64,000 nt of DNA from Lepidostoma basale (Eukaryota; Arthropoda; Insecta; Trichoptera; Lepidostomatidae): positions 310,001 through 374,000 of the forward strand of contig JAHDVF020000155.1 of assembly GCA_022606425.2 (NCBI GenBank), in the 5' to 3' direction. The notes below the pieces were generated by a model. It had not been told where the DNA came from, ran no database searches, and worked only from the letters and a program-made list of their open reading frames with translations. Within the stretch, counting starts at the first letter, position 1, and each line of letters starts with the position of its first letter. The translations under genes and the position numbers were made by a program. Shown here piece after piece: positions 19,840 through 30,200 of the stretch.

Positions 19840-20059
19840 TTTTTCATTAAAAAAGTGGTCTAAACAATGTTTAATTAATTCCCAAAGTAGATTACTATGG
19901 AATTCCACAGTGTTAATGCCTGAACTTTCAATAAGTTAATTTATAATTGATACATTTCATGAACTAAAATATTGCTCACACGTAATATTATTTAAAGCTT
20001 TAAAAAAATTGTTTGTAATCCATTAAAAATCAGATTTTAGGATTGCAATTAATGTCATT

Positions 20060-20290
20060 AGGGAGGAGGGATCTCATGTAGCCAGAATGGATAGTGTCAT
20101 CATTTACTTCTCGCATGGTCTTGACTCCTGCACAGACTCCGGTGTGGCCGTGCCCCAATGAAATCTCCTCCGGACACCGTCCACCTGGTAGACCACCGAA
20201 GAGATTGAGGGACAGCTGGACCGCATCATCTCAGGAGATCCGATTACTGTGCACGCAAATCGTCAGATCTTTTAAAAGAAGGAAAATAAA
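20060..20290 (+). mobile_element. Family D retrotransposon 3' end
   Basis: SGHRPPGRPPKRLRDSWTAS is the family D C-terminus (compare 56700-57105). It ends CGTCAGATC plus an AGAAGG tail. Upstream, a VARMDS-like stretch is frame-shifted. Confidence 0.65.
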
Positions 20291-20299
20291 AATAAATAT

Positions 20300-20575
20300 T
20301 ATTATAAGTAGAGACTATATTGTAAAAAAAAAACAGGATTCTTTTTATTTACACACCAACCCTATTTCTCACTTTATATCGGTTTCCTTAGCTTCTAATA
20401 TCTCACTTCCCTCTGCACCACCCCCGCTGGGTGTTGCCTAGGCGACGTGTGAGGATGTTTAATCCAATTCTTGGAGAATTCACGGAGCCCGTGTCGGAGA
20501 GTTGCACCTGATTAATATGATAAATCCATCAAAGCGTTAAGAAGCTTTTGTGTTTTGGACATATTACTAAAACTA
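20300..20575. other. No recognised feature
   Basis: Balanced patch at 20400-20510 with CACCCCCGCTGGGTG. No gene is seen. Confidence 0.3.
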
Positions 20576-20577
20576 AA

Positions 20578-20720
20578 ACAGACTGACTAACTTACAATCA
20601 CGGCGTCTCTCTGAAAGGGTAGACAGAGACGATGGACCGCCAGACTATTTTATCCTGGCGTAACTCTCAGGATTCTTTGAAATTCACACACGTGACTTCG
20701 AAAATGGCCATATGATTACC
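20578..20720 (-). mobile_element. Family A 3' end
   Basis: GACTGACTAACTTAC is the complement of the tail. Then come GGCGTCTCTCTGAAAGGG and GACGATGGACCGCCA. The upstream part is short and mutated. Confidence 0.55.
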
Positions 20721-21094
20721 GCATTGGTATCACAATACAAGAAAAAACAAAAAAAATATTCCATTTTTAATTAATTTTTACACCACTTTATTTTTAACAA
20801 CCAATCGGTTTTGATCCCGTAGAAGCTTCCTTGGGGTTACTAAAGACACTGAGTCAGGGTTAGGGTTTCTACTAAAAAAATAAAAAGAATGTTCCAACAC
20901 TTATAATATAATATCTAAAAAAGTATAAAAATAATATTTAGCAAAAAAAAATAAAAAAGATTTTTTGAAAATTTCACCGTGGCGTAATCCCTTAACGGCT
21001 AGTTAATATTTATACGAGAACATATTACAATTTTAAACTTAATAATGTTAAAGTATCATAGTGTTTCGGCCAAAACAACGCACAATTCAAAAAA

Positions 21095-21325
21095 GTATGT
21101 GCTTAAGATGTATATGTTACTAGTTTTAAAAGAGGACCGAGAAAAACGTGGCACGATCAAAACATGAAATATTTAATGATGGCGAGGAGTCAAAAGAAAT
21201 CGACGTGCATACATGACACGATGTATGAATGCTAAAGAATCGAGAGAAGTATAACAGTCGGTGATTGATAGTTAGTTAGTTTTAAAATAAAGCAATTAGC
21301 TAGTTAGTTAGTTTTAAATGGCGGG
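21095..21325 (+). mobile_element. Family A 3' end, degraded
   Basis: GGACCGAGAAAAACGTGGCA to GATAGTTAGTTAG, with a duplicated tail segment ending at about 21322 and a deletion that removes the UUCG hairpin. Confidence 0.6.
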
Positions 21326-21703
21326 AACATTGGATTGAAGGAGTACATTTGTGAATGTGGAAACACAATACTCGCGAGAACTAAGCAATCATGTATGTAC
21401 CAATAGGCACCTTTGTAATCTTATCGTTTCAGATAATAATTGAATACTTAATTTGGGTGTTATAACACGGAATTCTCTGAAATATTCATCGAATCATTAG
21501 CACGAATTCTCCTTAACTGCTTGAAGCGGATAAACTGAATTTTAATTTCCACTTAACCAACTCTAATATTTCTCACCGTCCGATAGTTGGGAGCAGTATG
21601 TTTTACAACACTAGAGTGGCGTTTTTTGCATTAATTTATGTTTTATTCGGCCTTTTCTTTAATTTGTTGTAGACTTGAGAGTCTGTTGTTACAGGAATCT
21701 CCT
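21326..21703. other. No recognised feature
   Basis: AT-rich, unique-looking sequence up to the hAT-like insertion. Confidence 0.35.
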
Positions 21704-21711
21704 TTTGTGAC

Positions 21712-22563
21712 CAGTGGCGTGCCTAGGGTCAACCGGTAGGGCAAGCCCGTCCGACATTTTTATTAGAGGGTCGCGATAATGTATTTTTCCGGATTAAAAG
21801 AGTTTTATCTTTCTAAATTAATTTCGTGAATTAATTGATTTTATATCCCATTTTAGGACCATTTTAAATCTATACAAAAAAAAGATTTCCTTCGTCACCA
21901 AACTCATGTTTTTGTATAATATAATAATGTATTTACAAATACAAGAAGAAATATAATTAATAAAAAATAAGCTGTAAACAGACAATAATAAATTTGTTAA
22001 CACCGGAACACGAATTATAAATAATTGTTCGTAAAGAAATTACATAATCTTTTTTTTCATAACATTTCTGCACAAAACGTAAATGACAGGTAACATTCTG
22101 ACAATAGAAAAGAAGTTCGTGACACATCAAATAATAACATAATTCAGAGTGATAAAGCCCGGCTTCAATTCCATACAAAAAAAATTGATATCTCCTGGTA
22201 TATGTGAACCTAGCTTTTTAATTACAAGCCAAAAAAGTGCGACAAAGACCCTTTTACATTTTGCAAGCCCAATATGAAGCCCATCGAAAACATGAAACAA
22301 AACATGCGGACGTAGGCGATTTCGCGGGTACCTACGGTACGTATGAGTGAATTAAAATACGGTGCGTTGAACGAAACAAAACATACACTTAGGTCATTTC
22401 TGCGCATGTCAGCGGAGTCATTTGCAACGCAACGAATTAAATCGCGCGATAATTCAAAATATTATTTTATTCGTAGACGGCCCAATCGCGCAAAAACATT
22501 GTTTAATTATCGATTTTTTAAGGCAAGCCCGGCTTCTCGGCTTATATGGAAGTACCCCCACTG
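21712..22563. mobile_element. Non-autonomous hAT-like element with 8-bp target duplication
   Basis: This 852-bp unit starts CAGTGGCGTGCCTAGG and ends CCCCCACTG, the CAGTG...CACTG termini of hAT elements. The direct repeat TTTGTGAC flanks it at 21704-21711 and 22564-22571. GGGCAAGCCCG near the left end and GGCAAGCCCGG near the right are subterminal copies of one motif. No hAT transposase is encoded; short frames inside have no recognisable domains. Confidence 0.8.
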
Positions 22564-22624
22564 TTTGTGACACTGAACTACAGTTACGAGTATCTCTCCG
22601 TCGTTTTTGGGGTCTTCCTGATGA

Positions 22625-22880
22625 ATACATGATAAATAAATTAAAGAAAAGGTCACTAAGATAGTTTGGGCAAATATAACGAATGGATGGGGGAAAAATG
22701 GTTAAAAAGACATATACCAGTAGTGTGAATCAAAAAAGGAATCGAGGAAGGCCAAGGAAGACATGTTATGACCAAATAAATCAATTACTGAAAGGCAATC
22801 GACGCGCGGATATGTCACGATGTGTGAATGTAGCGTGCGAATTCCCCTCCGGAGAAATGGCGTGATGGTTTGTTAGTTAG
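22625..22880 (+). mobile_element. Family A retrotransposon 3' end
   Basis: The frame VNQKRNRGRPRKTCYDQINQ, then NRRADMSRCVNV and a SGEMA end, has an internal deletion (no VWQSI block). The tail is GGTTTGTTAGTTAG, intermediate between A and A2. Confidence 0.65.
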
Positions 22881-22884
22881 ATGA

Positions 22885-23225
22885 ATTAAAAATAGTTTAA
22901 CTGATAATGCAAGGTAAAATTAAAGTGTCAGGAGAATATGAAAATCCAGGTTTTAAATTTTTCGGGAATCCTTCTTTACAGCATAAAATCCCTGTTTGCT
23001 ACTGTGTATAAAGTAAAAATAGCCAATGGCATCGTCTAATCTCTGATAGGAGAGAAACAAAGAAAAAGGAGAAGTCAGTAAAGAATGCGTGGTTTGCTTC
23101 GTGGTGCAATTTGCATAAATTTGATAAAACACGACTTAATTTATGAACACAGAGATATAATAATCATGCGTTTTAGAATAAATTTATTATTTTTTAGGTT
23201 TACTATTACACGACCAATATGAAAA
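22885..23225. other. No recognised feature
   Basis: Unique-looking AT-rich sequence. Confidence 0.35.
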
Positions 23226-23290
23226 ATACATGTTTTTCTTTTTCTTTTTTATATACTCATACAACACTAACTTTAAAAAAAATTAAAATT

Positions 23291-23337
23291 ACATATCAGA
23301 CATGTTTCAGGCAACCGGTCCTTCTTCAGTGATACAT
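23291..23337 (-). ncRNA. Hammerhead motif, family Y, left arm
   Basis: The minus strand reads AUGUAUCA (23330-23337), CUGAAGA (23323-23329), helix II, GAAAC (23304-23308), AU, GUC (23299-23301), UGAUAUGU (23291-23298). Helix I is eight pairs including two wobbles. Helix II is a short AGG/CCU stem. The core is intact. Confidence 0.65.
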
Positions 23338-23377
23338 AATATAAAGATACATATTTAAAAATTTTAATTTTTAAAAT

Positions 23378-23424
23378 ATGTATCACTGAAGCAGGACCAG
23401 TTGTCCGAAACATGTCTGGTATGT
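23378..23424 (+). ncRNA. Hammerhead motif, family Y, right arm (core mutated)
   Basis: AUGUAUCA, CUGAAGC (23386-23392), helix II GGAC-CAGUU-GUCC, GAAAC (23407-23411), AU, GUC (23414-23416), UGGUAUGU. The last core base of CUGANGA is C instead of A, so this copy is probably inactive. Confidence 0.55.
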
Positions 23425-23529
23425 AATTTTTTTAAGTTAGTGTTGTATATACAAATTATGTATATAAAATAGAAAAAGGCAAATAAAACATCTACAACAC
23501 AAAGTATGACGAAAATAGAATAAATATAT

Positions 23530-24175
23530 TTTATTAGTTATCAAATCTAAAGGTTAATAATTTAAAATTATTTTTGAGCTTTCGGTATTTTTTTCAAGAT
23601 TTTGTTTTATTTGAAAGAAGTAACATATTTTGATTTGCTAGGGCTAAATCATTTTTTCGAACATTTCACAAAACAACTTGAAAAACAACGCACTCAAACG
23701 TTTTTTAAAACACTACCCAGTGGAAGTTCATGGAAAGATCATTTTAATTATAATAATTCAAAAGAACTTATATCAAAAGGCTTCCGTAAAATCATATGAT
23801 AATCTAAAATTTTAAGCATTTTTATATAATACATTCTGTAATCAAAGTAAATTGAAAATTTTACATTACGTTGATTTTTTAAGATGAAAAATCACTTTAT
23901 AAAAAAGTACACGTGTATTACTAGTAGAGATTATAATAATTACCTGAAATGATGTACATAAATCAGCTGCCCCGCTGATGTCTTGAACGGAGGTTTTGTG
24001 GCAGGTCACTTGGAATAATTTAATTGCCTCTAGGGGAGGTTTTCGGGAGAACATTCCGAGAGGAACCCTTAATCCGCGAGGGCTGCTCTAGGGGTCCAAT
24101 AGGCAGGGCGGTAAACAAGTTCCCGCAACTATTAGTCTTATATACATGTTATATAAATTGATATAGAATATCAGC
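23530..24175. other. No gene recognised
   Basis: AT-rich, with a balanced patch at 23960-24120 (CGGAGGTTTTGTGGCAGG, GGGAGGTTTTCGGG). A frame at 23602-23799 has no known domain. Confidence 0.3.
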
Positions 24176-24178
24176 TTG

Positions 24179-24500
24179 ATAGACTAACTAACTAAGTAAC
24201 CATCACGTCGGCTCCCCGAAGGGGTAGATAGAACGTGTTGACCACGACAATGTTCTTTACTGACAAACTTCATTCTTCATCGAGTCATGCACGCATATTA
24301 ATTTCTTCGACTTTTCACGTAGACGATAATTAATAATTGAATAAAATAATAATAGACTTTTAGTATTTGTATCACCCTATCATTATTTTGTTCACAACAC
24401 TTTCATTCGCACTCCATTCGCTTATTATATACTCGTATGCATTTGACACTCTATCATATACATATTTACCGCACATTATTCCAAGATGGCATTTCTACTT
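24179..24500 (-). mobile_element. Family A, two adjacent pieces
   Basis: Tail complement CTAACTAACTAAG with CCCCGAAGGGG hairpin at 24179-24325. A more upstream A segment follows at 24370-24500 (complement GAGTGCGAATGAAAGTGTTG). The middle is deleted. Confidence 0.6.
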
Positions 24501-24867
24501 TATTATCAGCTTGAAAACCCAAAAAAATGTTAAATAATAAATACTTGTAATAAAAATAATTTCTCCTTAAATACTTTGTCTACATTTAATCTTAACAGCT
24601 CCCATTCCCAATCAAATGCAAATTAATCATTTAGTAATTTTTATATAAATTATGTCTTTTCAAATGTATGTTTTTTCTTAATCACAATTTTATATTTTTT
24701 ATATTATCATCATGTTTTTTTATAGTTCCAATATTGATAAGTTCTTACTGATAAAAAATAATTATTAGTACTTAAAACAAATAGCCCAGGTTAATTTTTA
24801 TATTTAAATTATTATATCGAATTTTAAATGCGTTTTTTATATTAGTCTTTTTTGTTTAGTTTTTATT

Positions 24868-24924
24868 ATATTTTTACACCTGAGGATGGAGGTATTCTCT
24901 GAAACATGTCGTGTTTTTTAATAT
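24868..24924 (+). ncRNA. Hammerhead motif, family Z
   Basis: AUAUU (24868-24872), ACAC (24876-24879), CUGAGGA (24880-24886), helix II GGAG/CUCU, GAAAC (24901-24905), AU, GUC (24908-24910), GUGU, AAUAU (24920-24924). N7 is G here, A at 19792 and U at 17613, which matches the one variable position of the hammerhead core. Confidence 0.65.
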
Positions 24925-25019
24925 TTAGTGGATTAAAAAAAGATTTTTTCGATTTTTTAGTATATTACTATGGAATTCTACAGTTTAAATACCTTAGCGT
25001 TCAATAAATAAATACTTTG

Positions 25020-25835
25020 TAATTGTTTAATATGTTCGTAATAATACAAACTACAATTTGATTAAATGTTTTACCTAATAATGACATATTCGGACTTATG
25101 CGTTTGGTATTCTCCTTTTTTTTAATATAGCATATCTACTTTAATCACCAAGAGAAAGTTTTAAAACATCTTATTCGTCCCATATTTTAACTGAAATCTG
25201 GAGATGAATTATCGTTTCGATTTACATTGCAAAAGGCTCTGCAGATTTTAAAAAATTATTTCAGGAATTCATTTTTATCAGTTATTTTGATTGATTAAGC
25301 CCAGTAATGCTCTGTAGATGCTGATAATGGCGACAAAATAAAAAATATATAAAATTAAACACAAGTTTCCATAATATATATTCATGATAAACCAGAGTCC
25401 ACATTGTTGAATCAAGCGAAACAGATATTTTTTTATTCCGACAGAAAAGAGCCAATTACTAAGAAATACAATTCCCTTCGCAGCGTCAGAGAAAACATAA
25501 TATCAAGAAGATAGAATAGAGATATGTGGATTTACATGACGAAGGAAAAACCTTTGTATTATACCTCGTTATCACCTTATATTTTAACATACATAAAATA
25601 CTTCAAATAAAAAGGGTAGAAGTACGTATGTATTTATTAAATTTGATATTTTAAGAAGCACACGAAAATTCATTTCACTTTTCGTTAATTCAATTACAAT
25701 TTTCACGGATTAAAAAAAACTTATGTGATTACCTATGTAAATAAAAAAACGTACTTGGGGTTAATGACAATTTTAAATATGTATAATTTTCTAATATTAT
25801 AAAGGTTTTTTGAGACTGTCAGAACCAAACATCTC
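25020..25835. other. No recognised feature
   Basis: Long AT-rich interval without repeat matches or frames. Confidence 0.4.
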
Positions 25836-25859
25836 CTAACAGAAATAGTAACAGAAATA

Positions 25860-26130
25860 AATACCTTGCGACCTATCGTGGGTACCCTTAGAGATAGGAT
25901 ACACAACTAAGAGATTCGCAGGTCCTACAAAATTTATGGCATGGTATGATGGAGTAGGCAGAAAAGACGATTCTAAAAGGACCACATCAAGAGGATGGAT
26001 CGAGCGAGGATTCCTAAGATCGTGATGCAGGAGACTCCAGAGGGCCGTCGACCGCCAAAGAGATGGAGAGAAGCTGGACGTCTTCATCACAGGAAGAAAT
26101 TTGATATCCTGTAAGGTCTACAATAAGGGG
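25860..26130 (+). mobile_element. Family G retrotransposon 3' end
   Basis: The remnant RTSRGWIERGFLRS and the block GACCGCCAAAGAGATGGAGA match RPPKRW-type C-termini. It ends GGGAAGAAGAAAAAGATGAAG. Confidence 0.5.
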
Positions 26131-26439
26131 AAGAAGAAAAAGATGAAGATTAAGGTTTGATTAGGGGGGAAAATTAAAAAAAGAGTAACGTTAATATTAC
26201 GTAATATGGCCATTTTAAATTTGTTTGAAAATGTTTTTTTTAATACTATTTGAAATATCTGTTTTCTATAATTGTCTCATCTTGCTCAAGCATTATAAAA
26301 TGTAATGAGCTAATGGAGAAAAACACGGTACTTAAAGTAATTGATGTGTCTTGAAACATTTGATAACAATAGAAAAAAAGCAATATATGGTTAATTACAT
26401 GAAAATAATTCAAGTGTTTCATGACTTATTGTGAATACA

Positions 26440-26890
26440 GTGATTCTTCTTCGTGTGCCCTATCAGGTCCCCCTGACGTTGGCAATCACTCCGGCGAAGG
26501 CTTCTCTATCTTGCGCAACCCGGAACAGCTCCCCCATATGTCTCATCCCGATCCAGTCTCTTATGTTGCACAGCCAAGACGTTTGCCTTCTACCAGGACC
26601 ACGCTGCCCCTCAATTTTTCCCATCAATTGGAGCAAACTGTAATTATCTCCCTGCAGATTGTGACCCAGATATAAAATCTTACTGACCTCGACGTCCTTT
26701 AGCAGTTATCTACTACAATTGGCTCTCCTCAAAACCTCCAAATTGCTGACGAAATCTGTCCAAGGTATGGCGAAGCATTCTCCTGTGCAACGACATCTCG
26801 AATGCTTCCAACCGGTTGATATTGTGCACTTTCAGGGTCCAAGTCTCCGAGCCATAGAGTAATACAGACCAGACATAGCACTTCAACATT
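26440..26890 (-). mobile_element. Family B retrotransposon 3' end
   Basis: The complement of the tail (TTCTTCTTCG) is at left. Then the family blocks AATCACTCCGGCGAAGG and GACTCTGGATCGG-like sequence, extending to CCGAGCCATAGAGTAATACA (YGSETW). The frame is broken. Confidence 0.6.
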
Positions 26891-27069
26891 ATATCAATGC
26901 TAACATTGTTAAAGAATACCCATCATATTATCATTTGACGTTATATAAATCAAAAGCCTACCTCAGATAGATTAAAAATTCAAGTGTTTCTTAGAAAAAC
27001 ATGTTTTTACAATTATTTCAAAGCAAGCACATTTAAAACTATAACTTCTTAAAGATAAGTCTGATAACG

Positions 27070-27360
27070 TGTTGTTGGTTGCGTTCTTCTGGAATGTTTA
27101 CGGCCAACTATCTCGCCATCTTTTCGGTAGTCAGCCACGTGGTCGCGAACCTTTTGGTAGACTATCTAGGGCAATATTTGGGATCCTATTTTTTTGCATA
27201 CGGGAGACATGCACGTTCAAGTATCTTCTCCTTTGGTACCCATATTATAAATGTCTGAAGTCTCACAAATTCTTGGAATTTTTGCCTTTCTCATTGTGTC
27301 GCGAAGGCATTTTCCGGCTCTATATGGAAGTACATAGCGCACTTTCATCTCATTAGGAGC
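27070..27360 (-). mobile_element. Family D-like retrotransposon fragment
   Basis: The minus frame has NRIPNIALDSLPKGSRPRGR then LPKRWRDSWP, the GRPPKRWRDSW C-terminal signature. Upstream similarity fades by about 27350. Confidence 0.55.
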
Positions 27361-27595
27361 AAGATATGCTTGGTTCGTGCCGTGTCGGCATGTTAGTGAT
27401 TTTAATTATTTAAAATACATAAATATGTATGATTTTTGCAATTGATTGACAAAAGTCTGTTTACAAATACATTACAGAACGTGAAAAAATATAATACAAC
27501 GCAAAATAAAAAGATAAAAATTTACCCAAATTAAACAATTTCCAGTATATTTAAATATGTTAAATAATTAATAAGTATTAAAATAGAATAGCTAA
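27361..27595. other. No recognised feature
   Basis: AT-rich spacer before the P fold-back. Confidence 0.35.
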
Positions 27596-28120
27596 CACGA
27601 TTGTTTCGGGTTTTACTTGGATTTAATTTATATAAATGTTATAAATTGTGACAAATTTGTTTCCCCTTGCGAGGGCATTCAAAAACTGAACCTAATTGCC
27701 AAACAGTGTGTCCTTATATTGATTTTAGAAAACATAAGGGTGGGGGGAAATCATTGAATGCAATTTTTTTCGAGTTGTTTAATAAAACAATTTAAAGATT
27801 TTTCTTAGAAGTAATGAGGAGTGATAAAATTACAAATAAGTGTAAATTTACAACTGAATCTCTAAAATTTTTTAAAGGTTCAATACATAATAATAAACAG
27901 TAATATTACAACCGAATTTCTAGAAAAATGGTTTTATTTAACAACTCAAAAAAATTGCCTTGTATAATTTCCCCCCCTCCCCCTTAAGTTTCCTAAAATC
28001 AATAAGGACACACTGTTTGGCGATTCGGTTCAGTTTGAGAATACCATCGGAAGGCGAAACAAATTTGTCACTATTTATATAATTTATATTAATTAAATCC
28101 AAGTAAAACCACTAAATAAT
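27596..28120. repeat. Fold-back family P with hammerhead-like arms
   Basis: The arms lie at 27596-27790 and 27929-28120, reverse-complementary through GTTTTACTTGGATTTAATT, GTGTGTCCTTAT and CTTATGTTTTC-like blocks. Each arm holds GAAACAAATTTGTCAC (GAAAC, a self-complementary helix III candidate, GTC), preceded by a GCC/GGC-type stem and a TTGAGAA or TTGAATG string where CTGANGA would be. Confidence 0.55.
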
Positions 28121-28164
28121 CGTGTTTACTATTATAAATTAACAATGGAGTTTTACATAACAAA

Positions 28165-28360
28165 TACCTCAACCATCAAAAAGTATTAAAACGTTTGTTT
28201 TCTACAAATTTTATTATATTTCAAGGAAAAGACATATTTCGCCTTACTAAAAGCAATATCAAATGTTTTAAATGACATTTGATAATGCCTCAGCAAGGCA
28301 AGACATATAATTCCTATAAACTTCTAGAAAAGAGATGTTTTCATTCATATTATTTATATT
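28165..28360. repeat. Family X fold-back
   Basis: Arms meet at CAATATCAAATG...CATTTGATAATG. The GAAAC motif on the right is damaged (AAGACATA). The outer arms carry AAAACGTTTGTTTTCT and AGAGATGTTTTCATTC. Confidence 0.5.
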
Positions 28361-28389
28361 ATATGTATTTTTGAAACATTTTATAAGTA

Positions 28390-28565
28390 CAACATTTTGA
28401 ATGTATACAAATACTTGTAGACGAATACTGGATTTTATTTACCCATTGCGGGTTATCAATTCACGTGCGCTTAACCCAACCAATGACAGGTCATAAGTCC
28501 TGTAAACACCTCGATCACCATATTCAGTTTCCAGTTTGCATCTTCGTCTCTATTGAGATAAAAAC
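28390..28565 (+). repeat. Repeat R, internally deleted copy
   Basis: The left block (ATACAAATACTTGTAGACG) is joined directly to the right block (CCAACCAATGACAGG to TCTCTATTGAGAT). The central part with the TTAA site is missing. Confidence 0.6.
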
Positions 28566-28599
28566 AATCCGTGAACATTTTATACGGTTTCTAGAAAAA

Positions 28600-28720
28600 T
28601 GATATATAAATACATTTTAAATAAGTAATAAGAATCTCGCACCCTAACATTACATTTGATAATGCCTTAAACCGGCGAAACGTGTCATTCAAATAAAAAA
28701 TAATATAACTTCTAAATTTT
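28600..28720 (+). repeat. Family X right half
   Basis: TTTGATAATGCC, TTAAACC, GGCGAAACGTGTCATTC, then AATATAACTTCTAAA. The hammerhead-like layout is complete except for two core substitutions. Confidence 0.5.
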
Positions 28721-29505
28721 ACAATATTGTTCACGAAACTTTATTTACAAATGTTTATTATTTTTTGTTGATATTTAAAAATATGTTTTAATGTAGGAAC
28801 ATAAGCAAACAAAAAGTTTTAAATGTATCATAATACAAATAATGAACCGTAAAAAAACGTTTTAGTATTATTTTGGTTCTATCTAAACATTATTTTGCGT
28901 AAACCAATGAATTGTTCGACTTTATTCAACTTTTTTCACCGAATAACACAATTGATTCTAAGCTCCGCAGATAAAATAAAACGAATCACCTCCTAATTTT
29001 AAATCACGTCCTGATAGTCAATTGATAAAATCTTTGGGAGGAGAGAGGCATTGATCTCGGGCGTGTCATTGTTTAGGCAAAGAATAATAGCCCCGAGAAA
29101 TGTGTCTAGCTGTGTTCTGTCGCTGAAAAGGCACGGTTTTTTATATTTCTGGTACAAGGGGGTTTTTACAAAACACACCCTTTTCAACCCCGGGAAAGTT
29201 ATTTGAATGTATTTCTACTGCGAATGGGGTATCGATTTGTATCTCTGAGTATCATTTGATGGCCGCTCGTTCGTAAATGGAAACACGCTGAATATATTGG
29301 ATAAGATTTTAGCTCATCGAATAAATCAAACGAGAGAGTCTGCATCTCAAAATATATTTAAAATACAATTTCACCATTCCGTTTAATTCCCATGTATATG
29401 TAATACAACTTTATGAAACTTTCAAAGTCGTTATTTTTTGTAATTGATTTCCTAGTCAATTAATGTTTTACCTCATTTAACAAGGGTTACATGTAACATA
29501 CGTAT
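28721..29505. other. No gene recognised
   Basis: AT-rich, with a balanced part at 29010-29260. The minus-strand frame at 28999-29187 has no known domain. Confidence 0.3.
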
Positions 29506-29507
29506 TT

Positions 29508-29582
29508 GCTGGTTCTTGGGATACAACTTGGTTATTTTAATGTGGTAGCGTCCTGTTGCTTTCCACATTATTTTAATAGTAC
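29508..29582. repeat. Repeat S (hairpin-forming)
   Basis: GCTGGTTCTTGGGATAC, then AATGTGGTAGCG...CTTTCCACATT, forms an AATGTGG/CCACATT stem. Copies lie at 32499-32585, 58590-58645 and, inverted, 53335-53400. Confidence 0.45.
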
Positions 29583-29584
29583 GG

Positions 29585-29765
29585 GCTGGATTTCATTATT
29601 TAGTTTAACCATATAAGAACCGGAAAAAAAATTAATTAAAAGAAAAAACAATATTTATGATTTTTATCGGCCTGGAACTTTCCGGGATAGATTTCATAAT
29701 TTAGGTCAACCATATAAGGACCGGAAAAATTTTTATTTTAAGGAAAAATAATATTTAAGATTTTT
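29585..29765. repeat. Tandem duplication, ~95-100 bp unit
   Basis: Two copies of a unit that contains AACCATATAAGRACCGG, AATATTTAWGATTTTTATCG and GCCTGGAACTTTCCG. The second runs into the minisatellite. Confidence 0.65.
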
Positions 29766-30018
29766 ATCGGCCTGGAACTTTCCGATGATTGGCTTGGAAC
29801 TTTCCGATAATCGCCCTGGAACTTTCCAATGATTGGCTTGGAACTTTACGATAATCGGCCTGGAACTTTCTGATGATTAGCCTGTCTCTTTCCAATAATC
29901 GCCCTGGAACTTTCCAATGATTGGCTTGGAACTTTACGATAATCGGCCTGGAACTTTTCGTTGATTAGCCTGGAACTTTCCCATAATCGCCCTGGAACTT
30001 TCCAATGACCGACCTGGA
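29766..30018. repeat. 22-bp minisatellite with 88-bp higher-order period
   Basis: About eleven units of a GCCTGGAACTTTCCGATAAT-type 22-mer. Four successive variants form an 88-bp block that is itself repeated (starting CCAATGATTGGCTTGGAAC near 29827 and 29915). It directly abuts a family A fragment. Confidence 0.75.
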
Positions 30019-30200
30019 AGTTCTCAACATTCATACATCGTGTTATGTAAGCGCGTCGATTTCTCTGACTCCTCACGTGGCCGACATTCAATATCTGATT
30101 TATTTGATTGTGCTATGACTCTGACTCTGACTTTCTAGTTCCATTTACATCATTAACTTATATATTTTTTTTACCATTCTTTCTTCATTTATTCTTTCTT
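30019..30200 (-). mobile_element. Family A fragment truncated at a minisatellite
   Basis: The minus frame reads MNVGHVRSQRNRRAYITRCM then NVEN, after which the reading continues into minisatellite. The end of A (hairpin and tail) is missing. Confidence 0.6.

Larger units (their letters stand above)
19441..19886. repeat. Family Z long fold-back element
   Basis: The arms are about 180 bases (19441-19620 and 19712-19886) and nearly identical as reverse complements, from TGGGAATTAATTAAACATTG to the mirrored CAATGTTTAATTAATTCCCA. The central spacer is under 100 bases of AT-rich sequence. Each arm carries one hammerhead motif pointing outward. Confidence 0.75.
23245..23470. repeat. Family Y fold-back element
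   Basis: Inverted arms of roughly 95 bases with TACAACACTAACTTTAAAAA and its complement at the outer ends. It carries a divergent pair of hammerhead motifs. The right flank has ACATCTACAACACAAAGT and GACGAAAATAGAA. Confidence 0.65.

Noticed and set aside
23602..23799. 65-codon open frame as a gene
   Set aside because: AT-rich, no domain, no flanking gene signals; similar chance frames are common here.
29766..30018. CRISPR-like array
   Set aside because: There are no spacers; it is a continuous 22-bp tandem repeat in a eukaryotic genome.
29846..30091. Minus-strand 81-codon protein
   Set aside because: It begins in a family A C-terminus and runs on through the minisatellite by chance.
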